A stretch of 64,000 nucleotides of DNA from the NCBI RefSeq assembly GCF_000497445.1, contig NZ_CM002285.1:2363378-2427377 (forward strand), written 5' to 3'. The DNA is from Streptomyces roseochromogenus subsp. oscitans DS 12.976 (GTDB taxonomy: Bacteria; Actinomycetota; Actinomycetes; Streptomycetales; Streptomycetaceae). A program made the position numbers and the translations under genes. The notes below the pieces were generated by a model. The model searched no databases. It saw only the letters and a program-made list of their open reading frames with translations, and was not told where the DNA came from. Positions 52,440 to 61,686 of this stretch are shown piece after piece; within the stretch, counting starts at the first letter, position 1; the number at the start of each line of letters is the position of its first letter.

Positions 52440-53227
52440 ATGACCCACACCGAGATCGAGATCACCGCGGAGTTCGTCCGGGATCGCCGTCCGGCTGCCC
52501 TGGGCGACGCGGTCCGCGGACGTGCTGCTGCGCAAGGAGTACGCCTGGCTGCCCGCCCTCGACCCGCGCCTTCCCCTGCCGGCCCCGGTCCCGCAGCGCC
52601 TCGGCGAGCCCTCCGAGCGGTTTCCGCGGCCCTGGATCGTCACCACATGGGTGCCGGGCACACCCGCCGACCGTGCCCCCGCCACGAGGGCCGCGGAGGC
52701 GGCCGACACCCTGGCCGCCTTCCTGACGTCCCTTCACCGACCTGACCCGACCGTGCCGAGCAGTTCACCGAAGGCCTCGCCTCGGCCACCCAACTGGGAC
52801 TGATCCCTGCCCCAGGCGCCGTCCGCGCGGTCTGGGAAGACGCCGTCGCCGCGCCCGCCTGGGCGGGTCCGGCCCTGTGACTCCACGGCGACCTGCATCC
52901 GGCCGACGTCCTCACCGCGGACGGCACTTTCTGCGGCGTGATCGACTTCGGCGACCTCTGCACGGGCGATCCGGCCTGTGACCTCGCCGCAGCCCGGGTG
53001 CTCCTGCCGGACGGCGCCACCGACCGCTTCCACGCCGCCTACCGGCCCGCCCCGGACCCCACGACCCTGCACCGCGCCCGCGGCCGGGCGGTGCTGCAAG
53101 CCCTCAGCGGCCTCCTCATCGGAGAGGCCGGCATCCAGGGCCGCCCGGGCGGCAAACCCACCTGGGGCCCACCCGCCCGGGCAGCGCTACGCCGTCTCGC
53201 TACGCCGTCTCGCTACGCCGTCTCATC
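52440..53227 (+). pseudogene. decayed aminoglycoside-phosphotransferase-like (APH) gene
   Basis: Pieces of one APH-fold kinase lie in different frames: [14 protein letters not shown] (ATG 52440), then [20 protein letters not shown] and [20 protein letters not shown] (frame of 52522), then GLASATQLGLIPAPGAVRAV. At 52877-52879 TGA replaces the expected Trp codon before LHGDLHPADVLTADG. The catalytic-loop Asn of HGDxHxxN also reads Asp. VIDFGDLCTGDPACDLAAA and LSGLLIGEAGIQGRPGGKPT follow. The 3' end has a 13-bp tandem repeat that shifts frame again. At least two frameshifts plus a nonsense codon make it non-functional. Confidence 0.8.
53185..53223. repeat. Three tandem copies of a 13-bp repeat
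   Basis: CGCTACGCCGTCT three times with no mismatch, at the end of the APH pseudogene. The unit is not a multiple of three. Confidence 0.9.
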
Positions 53228-53352
53228 GCAGCGACCCACCGTTGATCACACCCACCGTTCACCGGCACCCGGCACCGCTACTTCCGACGGCGTACGGCGG
53301 GTGCCTTCGGCCGGACGACGACCACGGGGCCGCCCCCCGGGAGCCTTGGCCC

Positions 53353-54096
53353 ATGAAGAATCCGCGCGCCGTCGACCGCCTCTGCCATGCGACGGGGCTG
53401 TTTCTCATCCTGTCCGGTCTCGCACATCTGGTGGTGTTCGCGGTCGACGGCGGCCCCTGGTACGGCCCCGTCTCCTGGCGCAAGCCCATCACCTTCGGGC
53501 TCTCCTTCGGGCTGACGCTGGCAGCGATCACCTGGGTCACGTCGTACCTGCGCGTCAGCCCGCGGCTGCGCGCGGTCCTGCTGCTCGTCTTCGCCGCCGA
53601 CTGTGTGGTGGAGGTCGGCGGCATCACCCTCCAGGCGTGGCGCCGGGTGCCCTCGCATCTGAACATGGAGACCCCCTTCGACACGACGGTGTCCCTGACG
53701 CTCGCCGTGGGCGGTGGTGTCCTGGTCGCCCTGCTCACGGTATTCGCCGTCACGTCCTTCCGGCACCGGCCGGCAGGCCCCGTCGGCATGCCGCTCGCGG
53801 TCCGCTCCGGGTTCGCGATCCTGCTGGTGGCGCTGGCCTCCGGGGCGGCGATGATCGCGCGTGGGGTCGTGCTCACGAGGACCGGACACCAGGAGGCCGC
53901 CTACCACTCGACGGCCCCGCTCAAGCCCCTGCACGGCGTGAGCCTGCACGCCGTACTCGTCCTGCCCGCACTGGCCTGGCTGCTGTCCCGCTCACCCTGC
54001 AGCGAACGGACCCGCCGGCGCATCGTGGCAACAGCGGTCGGCTGTTACGCGGCGGCCGTCGCCGGCGCGGGGGTGTGGGCGATGCTGACGTACTGA
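53353..54096 (+). CDS. multi-pass membrane protein of unknown function
   Basis: 247 residues with about seven hydrophobic helices: ATGLFLILSGLAHLVVFAV, ITFGLSFGLTLAAITWVT, AVLLLVFAADCVVEVGGI, LTLAVGGGVLVALLTVFAV, AILLVALASGAAMIARGVV, LHAVLVLPALAWLL, ATAVGCYAAAVAGAGVWAML. ATG 53353; GGGAG lies ~10 nt upstream. Not recognised. A GPWYGPVSWRKPITFG motif in the first loop is the most distinctive part. Confidence 0.78.
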   Translation: MKNPRAVDRLCHATGLFLILSGLAHLVVFAVDGGPWYGPVSWRKPITFGLSFGLTLAAITWVTSYLRVSPRLRAVLLLVFAADCVVEVGGITLQAWRRVPSHLNMETPFDTTVSLTLAVGGGVLVALLTVFAVTSFRHRPAGPVGMPLAVRSGFAILLVALASGAAMIARGVVLTRTGHQEAAYHSTAPLKPLHGVSLHAVLVLPALAWLLSRSPCSERTRRRIVATAVGCYAAAVAGAGVWAMLTY

Positions 54097-54330
54097 AGAC
54101 AGCCGAGCCAGGACCGAGGCGACACCCGCCCGCTACACATACGCCCCCAGTACATATACGCCCCCCAGGAAGGCCTGAAGGGTGGCCAGCGCCGGGACGG
54201 GAAGAACGCGATCAATATGTTGATCAAGAGCCCGGTCAGTTGATGGAGGGTTCGTGACCGATCGGTGCCGTACGGCCGGACTCTTCACGGATGATCGAGG
54301 CGTAGCGGGCGGCTCTCTCCCACCAGCGGC

Positions 54331-54525
54331 TCAGCGCCGCTCGCCCGGCACCTCCATGACCGTGCAGACCACGTGCCACACGTCCTTCGCTGCCCAGCCG
54401 GCGTCCAGGGCCTCGTGCACCGTGCGTCCGCCCAGCTCCGACATGACGTGATCGCGCGCGAAGGTGTCGGCGTACCCCGGACCGAAGTGTTCCGCCATCC
54501 GCTGCCAGAAGACCGTCAACCGCAT
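54331..54525 (-). CDS. DUF3046 small protein
   Basis: 64 residues, MRLTVFWQRMAEHFGPGYAD, TFARDHVMSELGGRTVHEAL, then DAGWAAKDVWHVVCTVMEVP. This is the actinobacterial DUF3046 family, commonly found near recA. ATG 54525 follows GGAG at 8 nt; the longer open frame to 54711 has no support. Confidence 0.85.
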   Translation of the reverse strand: MRLTVFWQRMAEHFGPGYADTFARDHVMSELGGRTVHEALDAGWAAKDVWHVVCTVMEVPGERR

Positions 54526-54808
54526 GAGTTCCACTCCATACCCGCCATGACCTGCATGTTTCCCGCCCCTCAACGTACCCGCACGACCCTCAGGGGGTCT
54601 CAGGGATCGCCAGGGAGTTCGCCTTCCCACTGAACCAAGCATCCATGACCGCGCGACCTCGGGCCGCCGAGGTGCCGGCCTCGATGAACCAAAGGGCTCC
54701 ACGTCGGTCACCCATGCCCGGGCGTCCGCATTCCGATCGGCGGCCGCCCTGAAGAAGCCGGGGCGGCGGGACAGGAGTGGAGTCGGCCAAGGCTGTTAGC
54801 CTGCGGAG

Positions 54809-55429
54809 GTGGTTCCCATTTCTCCGCTGCTGGATCACCTCGTCTACGCCACCCCGGACTTGGCGGCAACCGTCGCCGACTTCACCCGGCGCACCGGCGT
54901 GGCTCCCGCACCCGGTGGCGCTCATGTCGGCCTGGGCACTCGCAACTACCTGGTCGGCCTCGGCGGTCCGTGCTACCTCGAAATCATCGGCCCGGACCCG
55001 GAGCAGCCGGATCCAGCCCGCCCGCGCCCCTTCGGTATCGACCAACTGCCCGCGCCGAGCATCGTGACCTGGGCGATCTGCCCGCCCGATCTGGACGCGA
55101 CGGTGACCGCCGCCCGCTCCGCCGGGGAGAGCACCGGCCCGATCCGTGCCATGAGTCGGCAACGCCCGGACGGCACCTTGCTGGAATGGCGCCTGACGCT
55201 CGACGAGAGTGCCGGAGTGGTTCCGTTCCTGATCGACTGGGGCACCACCGCGCAGCCGGCGGCCGGGCTGCCCAGTGTCACCCTCCTGGCCATGTCCGCC
55301 AGTGCGCCGAACCCGTCCAAGGTCCACCGTCAGCTGATTGCCCTCGGTACCGATCTCCCCCTCGCCGAAGGCCCCGACAGCCTCACGATCCGCATCGACA
55401 CACCCGCGGGAGTCCTGGACCTGCCCTAG
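54809..55429 (+). CDS. glyoxalase-like (VOC-fold) protein
   Basis: 206 residues: SPLLDHLVYATPDLAATVAD, LGTRNYLVGLGGPCYLEIIG, then RQRPDGTLLEWRLTLDESAG and VVPFLIDWG, the pattern of the glyoxalase-like domain family. GTG 54809 lies inside what would be its own ribosome site, and a -10-like TAGCCT (54797-54802) ends 6 bp before it, so the mRNA is probably leaderless. Reaction unknown. Confidence 0.8.
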   Translation: MVPISPLLDHLVYATPDLAATVADFTRRTGVAPAPGGAHVGLGTRNYLVGLGGPCYLEIIGPDPEQPDPARPRPFGIDQLPAPSIVTWAICPPDLDATVTAARSAGESTGPIRAMSRQRPDGTLLEWRLTLDESAGVVPFLIDWGTTAQPAAGLPSVTLLAMSASAPNPSKVHRQLIALGTDLPLAEGPDSLTIRIDTPAGVLDLP

Positions 55430-55660
55430 CACGTGTGCGCGATGGCGGACCTCCGGCATCTGCAGGGAGCCCTGGCCGTACGAGTGGCGGCGGCGGCCCG
55501 GCCGGCAAACGACCTGGGTTCGGCCAACCAGCGCCCGTCGGCCGGTCATTCAGGCCATCACCCCGTGACATTGTGGATATTCACTTACCATGATGTCTGT
55601 CTAATTGTCCCGGACCCAGGCAAGGCCCGGGCCTGGCTCGGTCCCGCGCGGAGGAGACCC

Positions 55661-56758
55661 ATGCGTACAGCGATCATCGTCGGCGGGGGTATCGGCGGGC
55701 TGGCGGCCGCGCTCGCGCTGCACCGGGCGGGGTGGCAGGTCGACGTTCTCGAACGGGCGCCGGAGTTCGGCGAGGTCGGCGCAGGGCTGTCGCTGTGGCC
55801 GAACGCGTTTCGGGCCCTGGAAGTCCTGGGTCTGGACGGCTCGGTGCGTCAGCGCTCGGTTCTGGCGGGGCAGGCCGGGATTCGTGACCCCAAGGGGCGC
55901 TGGCTGTCCCATTCCGATACGGCGGACATCGAACGGCGCTACGGCCCGACAGCGATGATCCACCGTGCCGAACTGCTCGATCTGTTGCGTTCCGCGCTGC
56001 CCGCGGCGGCGCTGCACAGCGGCATCACCGTGCACCGGGTGCAGGCCGACGGCACCCTGCACCACTCCGACGGGACCTGCCGCGGCGATCTGCTCGTGGG
56101 GGCCGACGGCATCCGCAGTGTCGTCCGTGCCTCGTTGTGGGGCAACGGGATCACACCGCGGTATGCCGGATACACGGCCTGGCGCATGGTCACCGATCCG
56201 GTCGCGGTGAGCGAGGGCAGTGAGACATGGGGGCGTGGCGCACGCTTCGGTTACGCTCCCCTGGCTGACGGAAGGGTCTACTGCTTCGCCGTCGCCAACG
56301 CGCCGCAGGGAGCCGCCGATCCCGGTCTCGCCGGGCTGCGCCGACGGTTCGCCGCCTGGCACGATCCGATCCCCGCGCTGCTGGCCGCGACCGCATCCGA
56401 CGCCGTGCTCCGTCACGACCTGTACGAACTGCCGCCGCTGCCCACGTACTTCAAGGGCAACGCGGCTCTCGTGGGCGATGCGGCACACGCCATGACCCCG
56501 AATCTGGGACAGGGGGCGTGCCAGGCCCTGGAGGACGCCGTCGTCCTCGCCCGTTCGCTCGACGGCGGTGGGCTGAGCGCCTACGACCGTCTGCGCCGCC
56601 CCCGTACGCAGATGATCGCGGCCCGTTCCCGCCGTATCGGCGCCGTCGCCCAGTGGGCCTCCCCCGCGGCGGTCGCCCTGCGCGACACCGCCCTGCGCTG
56701 CGCCCCCCGACGCACTTTCACGCGGTCGCTCGCGCCGGTTCTGAGCTGGACCGGCTGA
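55661..56758 (+). CDS. FAD-dependent monooxygenase (salicylate/3-hydroxybenzoate hydroxylase-like)
   Basis: 365-residue class A flavoprotein. IIVGGGIGGLAAALALHRAG, DLLVGADGIRSVVRASLWG and ALVGDAAHAMTPNLGQGACQ are the FAD, DG and GD motifs. GGAGGAGACCC precedes ATG 55661. It is convergent with the kynureninase operon. It may tailor an aromatic product but could be unrelated. The upstream ~100 bp are AT-rich and probably contain a regulated promoter. Confidence 0.87.
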   Translation: MRTAIIVGGGIGGLAAALALHRAGWQVDVLERAPEFGEVGAGLSLWPNAFRALEVLGLDGSVRQRSVLAGQAGIRDPKGRWLSHSDTADIERRYGPTAMIHRAELLDLLRSALPAAALHSGITVHRVQADGTLHHSDGTCRGDLLVGADGIRSVVRASLWGNGITPRYAGYTAWRMVTDPVAVSEGSETWGRGARFGYAPLADGRVYCFAVANAPQGAADPGLAGLRRRFAAWHDPIPALLAATASDAVLRHDLYELPPLPTYFKGNAALVGDAAHAMTPNLGQGACQALEDAVVLARSLDGGGLSAYDRLRRPRTQMIAARSRRIGAVAQWASPAAVALRDTALRCAPRRTFTRSLAPVLSWTG

Positions 56759-56788
56759 CCCGGCCGGGACGAGGTGCGCCCCGGTCCC

Positions 56789-58552
56789 TCAGACCTCACC
56801 CTCCGGTTCGCACCACAGGTCGATCCGGCCCGCGAGCAGGTGCGTCTCGATCTGGCCCGGTTCGGCGCGGAAGCCGCTGAGCATGACCGGGATACCGGTG
56901 GCGGCGCGGACGGCTCCCGCGATCTCCAGAACCGCGGTCGACTCGCCCGGAGCCGGTTCGCGGCCGGGTTCGGCCGCGAGGTCCACGAGGTCGCAGCGGC
57001 CGACCTCGTACAGGGCCCGGGCCTGGGCCTGGAGCGCGGCTGCGGCCTGCCGGGGCCGGGACTGCGCGCCCGGTCCCACCCGCACGCGGATCCCGGTGGC
57101 CGGCACCGTCGCCGGGTGGGGTGACTGCTCCAGTATCCGTCGGGTGCCCTCGGCCGCCTGCTCGGCCGTCTCGGGGCACGGACCGGTCTCGTACAGCGCG
57201 AGCCGGGGGTGATCCTCGCCGGGCAGACGGACCGTCAGGTGGGGCGGGGATCCGGCTTCCGGACGGCTGGGCGAGGGGCTCAGTACGAGGGACGGGCCCT
57301 CGTCGGTGGCAGCGGCGCCCGTCTCGGTGACCCTGCGGCCGGGCAGGTGCAGCGTGCCGGTGTTCAGCGGTACGTCGAAGGCGCTCTCGGACACGGCGCT
57401 GCCGGCCGCCTCGGCCAGCTCGGCGGCCGCTGCCCCGGCGAGTGCGGGAACGTCCGCCTTGAGATCCTCGGCAACGACGTGTGCGGCGCGGGTGAGCAGG
57501 TGCGCCGAGAACTGGGCGGCGGGGCGCTTCAGGTAGAGCGGTGCGCGCTCGAACCAGCGCATGCTGCGGGCGCCGGCCGTCTGGAGTTCGCGGGCACTGG
57601 GCAGTCGGCGGCGCTGGTACTCCGCCAGGGCGTGGGAGAGGTCCGGGTAGCGGGTGAGCATACGGGCCAGGTAGAAGCCGTCCTCCAGGGCCAGCCGGGT
57701 GCCGGAGCCGACCGAGTAGTGCGCGGTGTGCGCGGCGTCGCCGATCACGACCACGTTGTCGTGAACGCAGCGCTCCAGTCGTACCTGCGGGAACCGCGAC
57801 CAGGCGGAGTCGCGCGCTTCGAGAGGGTGGCCGTCCAGGTGCTTCGCGAGGACGTGTTCCCAGTGGGGCAGGTCCACCTCCTCGGCCGCGCCGGTGCCCT
57901 CCGGGACCTCTACGACAAAGGTGCTGATGCCGTCGCCGTGCGGATAGCCGTGGGCGACCACGACGCCGGTGGAGGTCTGCTCGAAGATGAAGGTCATCGC
58001 GTCGAACCGGGCGCCGGTGCCCAGCCAGGCGAAACGCGAGCGGCCCTCCGTCACGCTCGCGCCCAGCTCCCGGGCGAGGGCCCGCCGGGTGCGGCTGCGT
58101 GCCCCGTCCGCGGCGATCACCAGGTCGTAGGCGTCGCGCAGTTCGTCCAGGGCCACCGGCGTCTCGTGGTGCACCACCACGCCGACGTCCTCCGCCCGCC
58201 GCACGAGTTCGCCGAGCAGGCGGTGGCGGGACAGCGCCACATAGCCGTGGCCGGGGATGCGGTGGCGGCCGCCGTGCGAGCGGACCTCGACGTCCTCCCA
58301 GCGGGTCTGCTTGACGAGCAGTTCGCCGAGCGTCGGCGCGAGGTACTCGATGGTGCGTACCGCGATGTCGGAGAAGACGACGCCGTAGCCGAACGTGACG
58401 CCGCGCGGCTGGCGTTCGAAGACCTCCACCCGCCAGCCGGGCCGGGCGGCCTTGATCTGCGTGGCGGCGAGCAGGCCGGCGGGGCCGGCGCCGATGCAGG
58501 CGACCGCCCGCGCCGGGCCCGCCCCGTCGCCGCCCAAGGACGGGTGTGTCAT
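56789..58552 (-). CDS. salicylyl-/anthraniloyl-CoA 5-hydroxylase-type flavoprotein with eroded C-terminal barrel
   Basis: 587 residues. The N-terminal FAD monooxygenase (GAGPAGLLAATQIKAARPGW, FGYGVVFSDIAVRTIEYLAP, VVIGDAAHTAHYSVGSGTRL) is typical of salicylyl-CoA 5-hydroxylase (SdgC) and of 2-aminobenzoyl-CoA monooxygenase/reductase. The latter has a complete Old Yellow Enzyme domain. Here only ~180 residues follow, keeping a barrel-end pattern (RCDLVDLAAEPG, AVRAATGIPVMLSGFRAEPG, LLAGRIDLW) without the FMN core. The start ATG 58552 overlaps the ligase stop. Last gene of the operon. It probably hydroxylates the CoA thioester made by the ligases. Confidence 0.82.
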   Translation of the reverse strand: MTHPSLGGDGAGPARAVACIGAGPAGLLAATQIKAARPGWRVEVFERQPRGVTFGYGVVFSDIAVRTIEYLAPTLGELLVKQTRWEDVEVRSHGGRHRIPGHGYVALSRHRLLGELVRRAEDVGVVVHHETPVALDELRDAYDLVIAADGARSRTRRALARELGASVTEGRSRFAWLGTGARFDAMTFIFEQTSTGVVVAHGYPHGDGISTFVVEVPEGTGAAEEVDLPHWEHVLAKHLDGHPLEARDSAWSRFPQVRLERCVHDNVVVIGDAAHTAHYSVGSGTRLALEDGFYLARMLTRYPDLSHALAEYQRRRLPSARELQTAGARSMRWFERAPLYLKRPAAQFSAHLLTRAAHVVAEDLKADVPALAGAAAAELAEAAGSAVSESAFDVPLNTGTLHLPGRRVTETGAAATDEGPSLVLSPSPSRPEAGSPPHLTVRLPGEDHPRLALYETGPCPETAEQAAEGTRRILEQSPHPATVPATGIRVRVGPGAQSRPRQAAAALQAQARALYEVGRCDLVDLAAEPGREPAPGESTAVLEIAGAVRAATGIPVMLSGFRAEPGQIETHLLAGRIDLWCEPEGEV

Positions 58553-60135
58553 GACCGGGGCTCCAGGACCGGCAGCGTCCCCTCGGCAAGCTTGCGGCGC
58601 AACAGCGGACGACGGATCTTCCAGGTAGAGGTGACGGGCAGATCCTCCCAGCGGACCTGGAGCGGTTCGGCCAGGTCCCCGAGGTCCCGGACGGCCTCCT
58701 TCCAGCGGACCCGGTCGAGCGGCTCGTCCTTCTGTGTGCACACCACCGGGGTGGCGCGCCCTTCCTCGGCGGGCACGACGACGACCTCGACCAGTTCGGG
58801 CAGCCGGGTCATCAGGGTGTCCTCCAGGGACAGCGTGCTGTCGACGCCGTCGATGCGGTCGACGACCCGGTCGAGCAGGTAGAGGGCGCCGAAGCGGCCC
58901 TGGTAGCCGACGTCGCCCATGTCCCACCAGCCGTCGCGGAACCGCTCCTGGTACTGCTGCTGCTCGCCGATGATGCCGATGGCGCGGCCCCGGGAGCGAA
59001 CCCAGATCTTGCCCGGGGTGCGGGGGTCGGCTCCGGCCGGGCGTTCGATGCGCATCTTGGTGACGCCGAACAGCGGCCGGCCCACGCAGCGGGTGCCCAG
59101 GCGGCTGACCATGCCCTTGGTGCCGAGGAAGCTGATCGCTCCGCCGACCTCCGACTGCCCGTAACCCTGACCGTAGATGGGCAGCCGGCGCCGGGACGCG
59201 TCCATCATCCGCAGGATGGTGCGCGGGTGCATCGCGTCGAATGTGCTGCGGAACAACCGTACGTTGGCGAGGGGTTCGCGGGGGTCGTCGGCCATTCCTT
59301 CCCAGCGCAGCATCACGTTGGGGAAGGCCTCGACGATCTCGGGGCGTGTCTGCAGGAACAGGTCGGCGGCGCGCGCCGGGTCGGGGTTGGTGAGGAAGGC
59401 CAGGTCCTGGCCGATGCGGGCAGCGATCATCAGCATCGGCCAGATACGGACGTGCGCGAAGGAGGTGACGGTGGCCAGGGTGCCGGTGAGCCGCAGATAG
59501 CGGGCGCGACGGTACTGGGGGTGGAAGTGCCAGTAGAGGCTGCGGCCGGACTGGACGATCAGCTTGGGCAGGCCGGTGGTGCCGGAGCTGTGGGTGACCA
59601 GCGCGGGGGCGTTCGCCGAGCGCGGCTTGGCGAAGGGGCCGGCCAGCGGGACGGTGTCGGCGAGCGTGACGGCGCCCGGGTGGTCGCCGGCCAGCGACAG
59701 GACGCCGGCGACCCGGCTCGCCAGCGGGACCTCCGCGAGGTCGTAGGTGAGTTTCTCGGCGTCGGTCACCAGGTAGGCGGTGCGGTCCAGCTTGGCCAGC
59801 AGCGCGTCCACGGTGGGCCCGTCGGAGTCGGCGGCCAGCATCACCGGGACGCCGCCGACACGGCCGGCCGCGCAGGCGGCGAGGATGATGTCGAAGCGGT
59901 GGGTGGCGCAGATCGCGACGTAGGAACCGGCGGTGACTCCGGCGGCCTTGAGCCGGCCGGCCAGGTCCTCGACCAGTCCGGCGGCCTTGGCCATGGTCAG
60001 GATGCGGCCGGCCTCGGGGTACAGGGCCAGGTCGTGGTCGAGGATGATCCGGGTGGCGGGGTTCTCGGCGGCGCCGACCGCGAACACGGCGCCCAGGTCG
60101 AGGCTGCCGACCCGCGTGGCGGAATAGGGCTTCAT
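58549..60135 (-). CDS. adenylate-forming (AMP-binding) ligase 1
   Basis: 528 residues of the ANL superfamily. ATP motif THSSGTTGLPKLIVQ; FRSTFDAMHPRTILRMMDAS; GQGYGQSEVGG; hinge WWDMGDVGYQGRFGALYLLD; C-terminal catalytic Lys in VTSTWKIRRPLLRRK. It differs strongly from ligase 2 next to it. In the known salicylate pathway two enzymes share the work (AMP ligase SdgA and CoA transferase/ligase SdgB), which may apply here. ATGA overlaps on both sides. Confidence 0.87.
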   Translation of the reverse strand: MKPYSATRVGSLDLGAVFAVGAAENPATRIILDHDLALYPEAGRILTMAKAAGLVEDLAGRLKAAGVTAGSYVAICATHRFDIILAACAAGRVGGVPVMLAADSDGPTVDALLAKLDRTAYLVTDAEKLTYDLAEVPLASRVAGVLSLAGDHPGAVTLADTVPLAGPFAKPRSANAPALVTHSSGTTGLPKLIVQSGRSLYWHFHPQYRRARYLRLTGTLATVTSFAHVRIWPMLMIAARIGQDLAFLTNPDPARAADLFLQTRPEIVEAFPNVMLRWEGMADDPREPLANVRLFRSTFDAMHPRTILRMMDASRRRLPIYGQGYGQSEVGGAISFLGTKGMVSRLGTRCVGRPLFGVTKMRIERPAGADPRTPGKIWVRSRGRAIGIIGEQQQYQERFRDGWWDMGDVGYQGRFGALYLLDRVVDRIDGVDSTLSLEDTLMTRLPELVEVVVVPAEEGRATPVVCTQKDEPLDRVRWKEAVRDLGDLAEPLQVRWEDLPVTSTWKIRRPLLRRKLAEGTLPVLEPRS

Positions 60136-61649
60136 CGCGAAGCGACCTCTTTCTCTGCGTGGTTGATGTCCTGTGCGTTCTCGGCCAGCACGCGGCGCAG
60201 CACCTTGCCCGCCCCGTTGCGGGGGATCTCGTCGACGAAGACCAGTTCCCTGGGCTGCTTGTAGGTGGCGAGCCGGCCGCGCAGGAAGACCAGGAGGTCG
60301 AGGGCGGACAGCCTGGCGCCTTCCTCGGGTACGACGAAGGCGGCCGGTGCCTCCGTCCAGTCGGGGTCGGGTACGCCGATCACCGCGACGTCGTGCACGC
60401 CCGGGTACTCGCGGATGGCGGCTTCGACCTCGGCGGGGTACACGTTCTGTCCGCCGCGTTTGATGAGGTCCTTCTTGCGGTCCTTGAGGTGGACGAAGCC
60501 GTTCTCGTCCATCAGACCGAGGTCGCCGGTGCGTACCCAGCCGTTCACCACGGTCTCGTCGGTGGCGGCCTGGTTGTCGAGGTAGGACGACATGCGTCCC
60601 GCGGAGCGCACGCAGACCTCGCCGACGGTGCCGGTGGGCAGGGGGATGCCGGCGTCGTCCTGGATCTCGACGTGCAGGCCGGGCACGGAGCGTCCGCTGG
60701 AGGCGAGCGGCACCCGCGGTCCGTTGTCGTGGGCCGGGCTGAGCCAGGTGGCGAAGGTGCCGCCGGCCTCCGTCATGCCGTACACGTTGCGGATGTCGCA
60801 GCCGAAGGTGCGCCGGGTCTGTTCGAGGAGTTCCGGGGTGATCGGCGAGGCGCCGAACATGATCTCCCGCAGTCCGCTGTCGACAGTGGCGTCCGGTCCG
60901 GCGGCGGTGAGCAGGAAGCGCAGCATCTGCGGCACCAGCCAGACGTGGGTGATCCCCTTCTGCTGGATGGCGCGCAGCACGGCGCGGGGCTGGAACTCGC
61001 GCTGGAGGTGGATGGTGGCGCCGGCGGCCAGGTAGTGGCTGGTGAAGGTGATGCTGCCGTGTGCCAGCGAGTTGAGGTTGAGCAGGCGCACCCGGTCGTC
61101 CGCTCCGGTCGCGGCCAGCCAGGACAGGGACATCTGGCGCAGAGCCTGTGCGGTCTGCACCACGCCCTTGGGCCTGCCGGTGGTGCCGGAGGTGAGGAGC
61201 ACCGCGAAGGGGTCCTCCATCCGGCCGGCGAGCGGGGGCGGCGGGGTCTCGGCGGTGAGCACCGCCTGGAACCGCGGGCTGTCGAAATCCGTCTGCGCGT
61301 CTTCCGCGAGGCCGAGCCGGGCCAGCAGCCGCTGCTCACCCAGGACGTGCTTCACGGCGAAGCGTTCGGCGACGTCCTGGTACTCGGCGGGCTGCATCGC
61401 GTGGTTGACCGGGACGAAGGGGGCGCCCAGGTGTGCCAGCGCGAAGTAGCTGACGATCATTTCGGCGCGGTTGCGGGAATAGACGGCGACGCGGTCGCCG
61501 TGCCTGATACCGCGGTCGTGCAGGTGGGCCGCCAGCGAGTGGACTGCAGAGCTGAGTTGACGCCAAGTCAGCTCCTTGCTGCCCTCGACCACGGCCGGCG
61601 CGTCACCGCGCTGCTGGCAGTGCCGGTCGAGGATATGACTGAACCACAT
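60132..61649 (-). CDS. adenylate-forming (AMP-binding) ligase 2, acyl-CoA synthetase-like
   Basis: 505 residues. FAVLLTSGTTGRPKGVVQTA (A3), NVYGMTEAGGTFATW (A5), GWVRTGDLGLMDENGFVHLK (A7), DRKKDLIKRGGQNVYPAEVE (A8), and the terminal Lys in NGAGKVLRRVL (A10). All core motifs are intact. ATG 61649 has GGAG 5 nt upstream. Substrate is probably anthranilate or a hydroxyanthranilate given the adjacent kynureninase; not proven. Confidence 0.88.
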   Translation of the reverse strand: MWFSHILDRHCQQRGDAPAVVEGSKELTWRQLSSAVHSLAAHLHDRGIRHGDRVAVYSRNRAEMIVSYFALAHLGAPFVPVNHAMQPAEYQDVAERFAVKHVLGEQRLLARLGLAEDAQTDFDSPRFQAVLTAETPPPPLAGRMEDPFAVLLTSGTTGRPKGVVQTAQALRQMSLSWLAATGADDRVRLLNLNSLAHGSITFTSHYLAAGATIHLQREFQPRAVLRAIQQKGITHVWLVPQMLRFLLTAAGPDATVDSGLREIMFGASPITPELLEQTRRTFGCDIRNVYGMTEAGGTFATWLSPAHDNGPRVPLASSGRSVPGLHVEIQDDAGIPLPTGTVGEVCVRSAGRMSSYLDNQAATDETVVNGWVRTGDLGLMDENGFVHLKDRKKDLIKRGGQNVYPAEVEAAIREYPGVHDVAVIGVPDPDWTEAPAAFVVPEEGARLSALDLLVFLRGRLATYKQPRELVFVDEIPRNGAGKVLRRVLAENAQDINHAEKEVASR

Positions 61650-61686
61650 GGCATCTCCGAGGGGTTGGGGCGTGGACGAGGACCGG

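Noticed and set aside
58553..58927. N-terminal extension of the CoA-ester hydroxylase to 712 residues
   Set aside because: The extension lies inside the ligase gene in another frame; ATG 58552 overlaps the ligase stop and begins the FAD domain.
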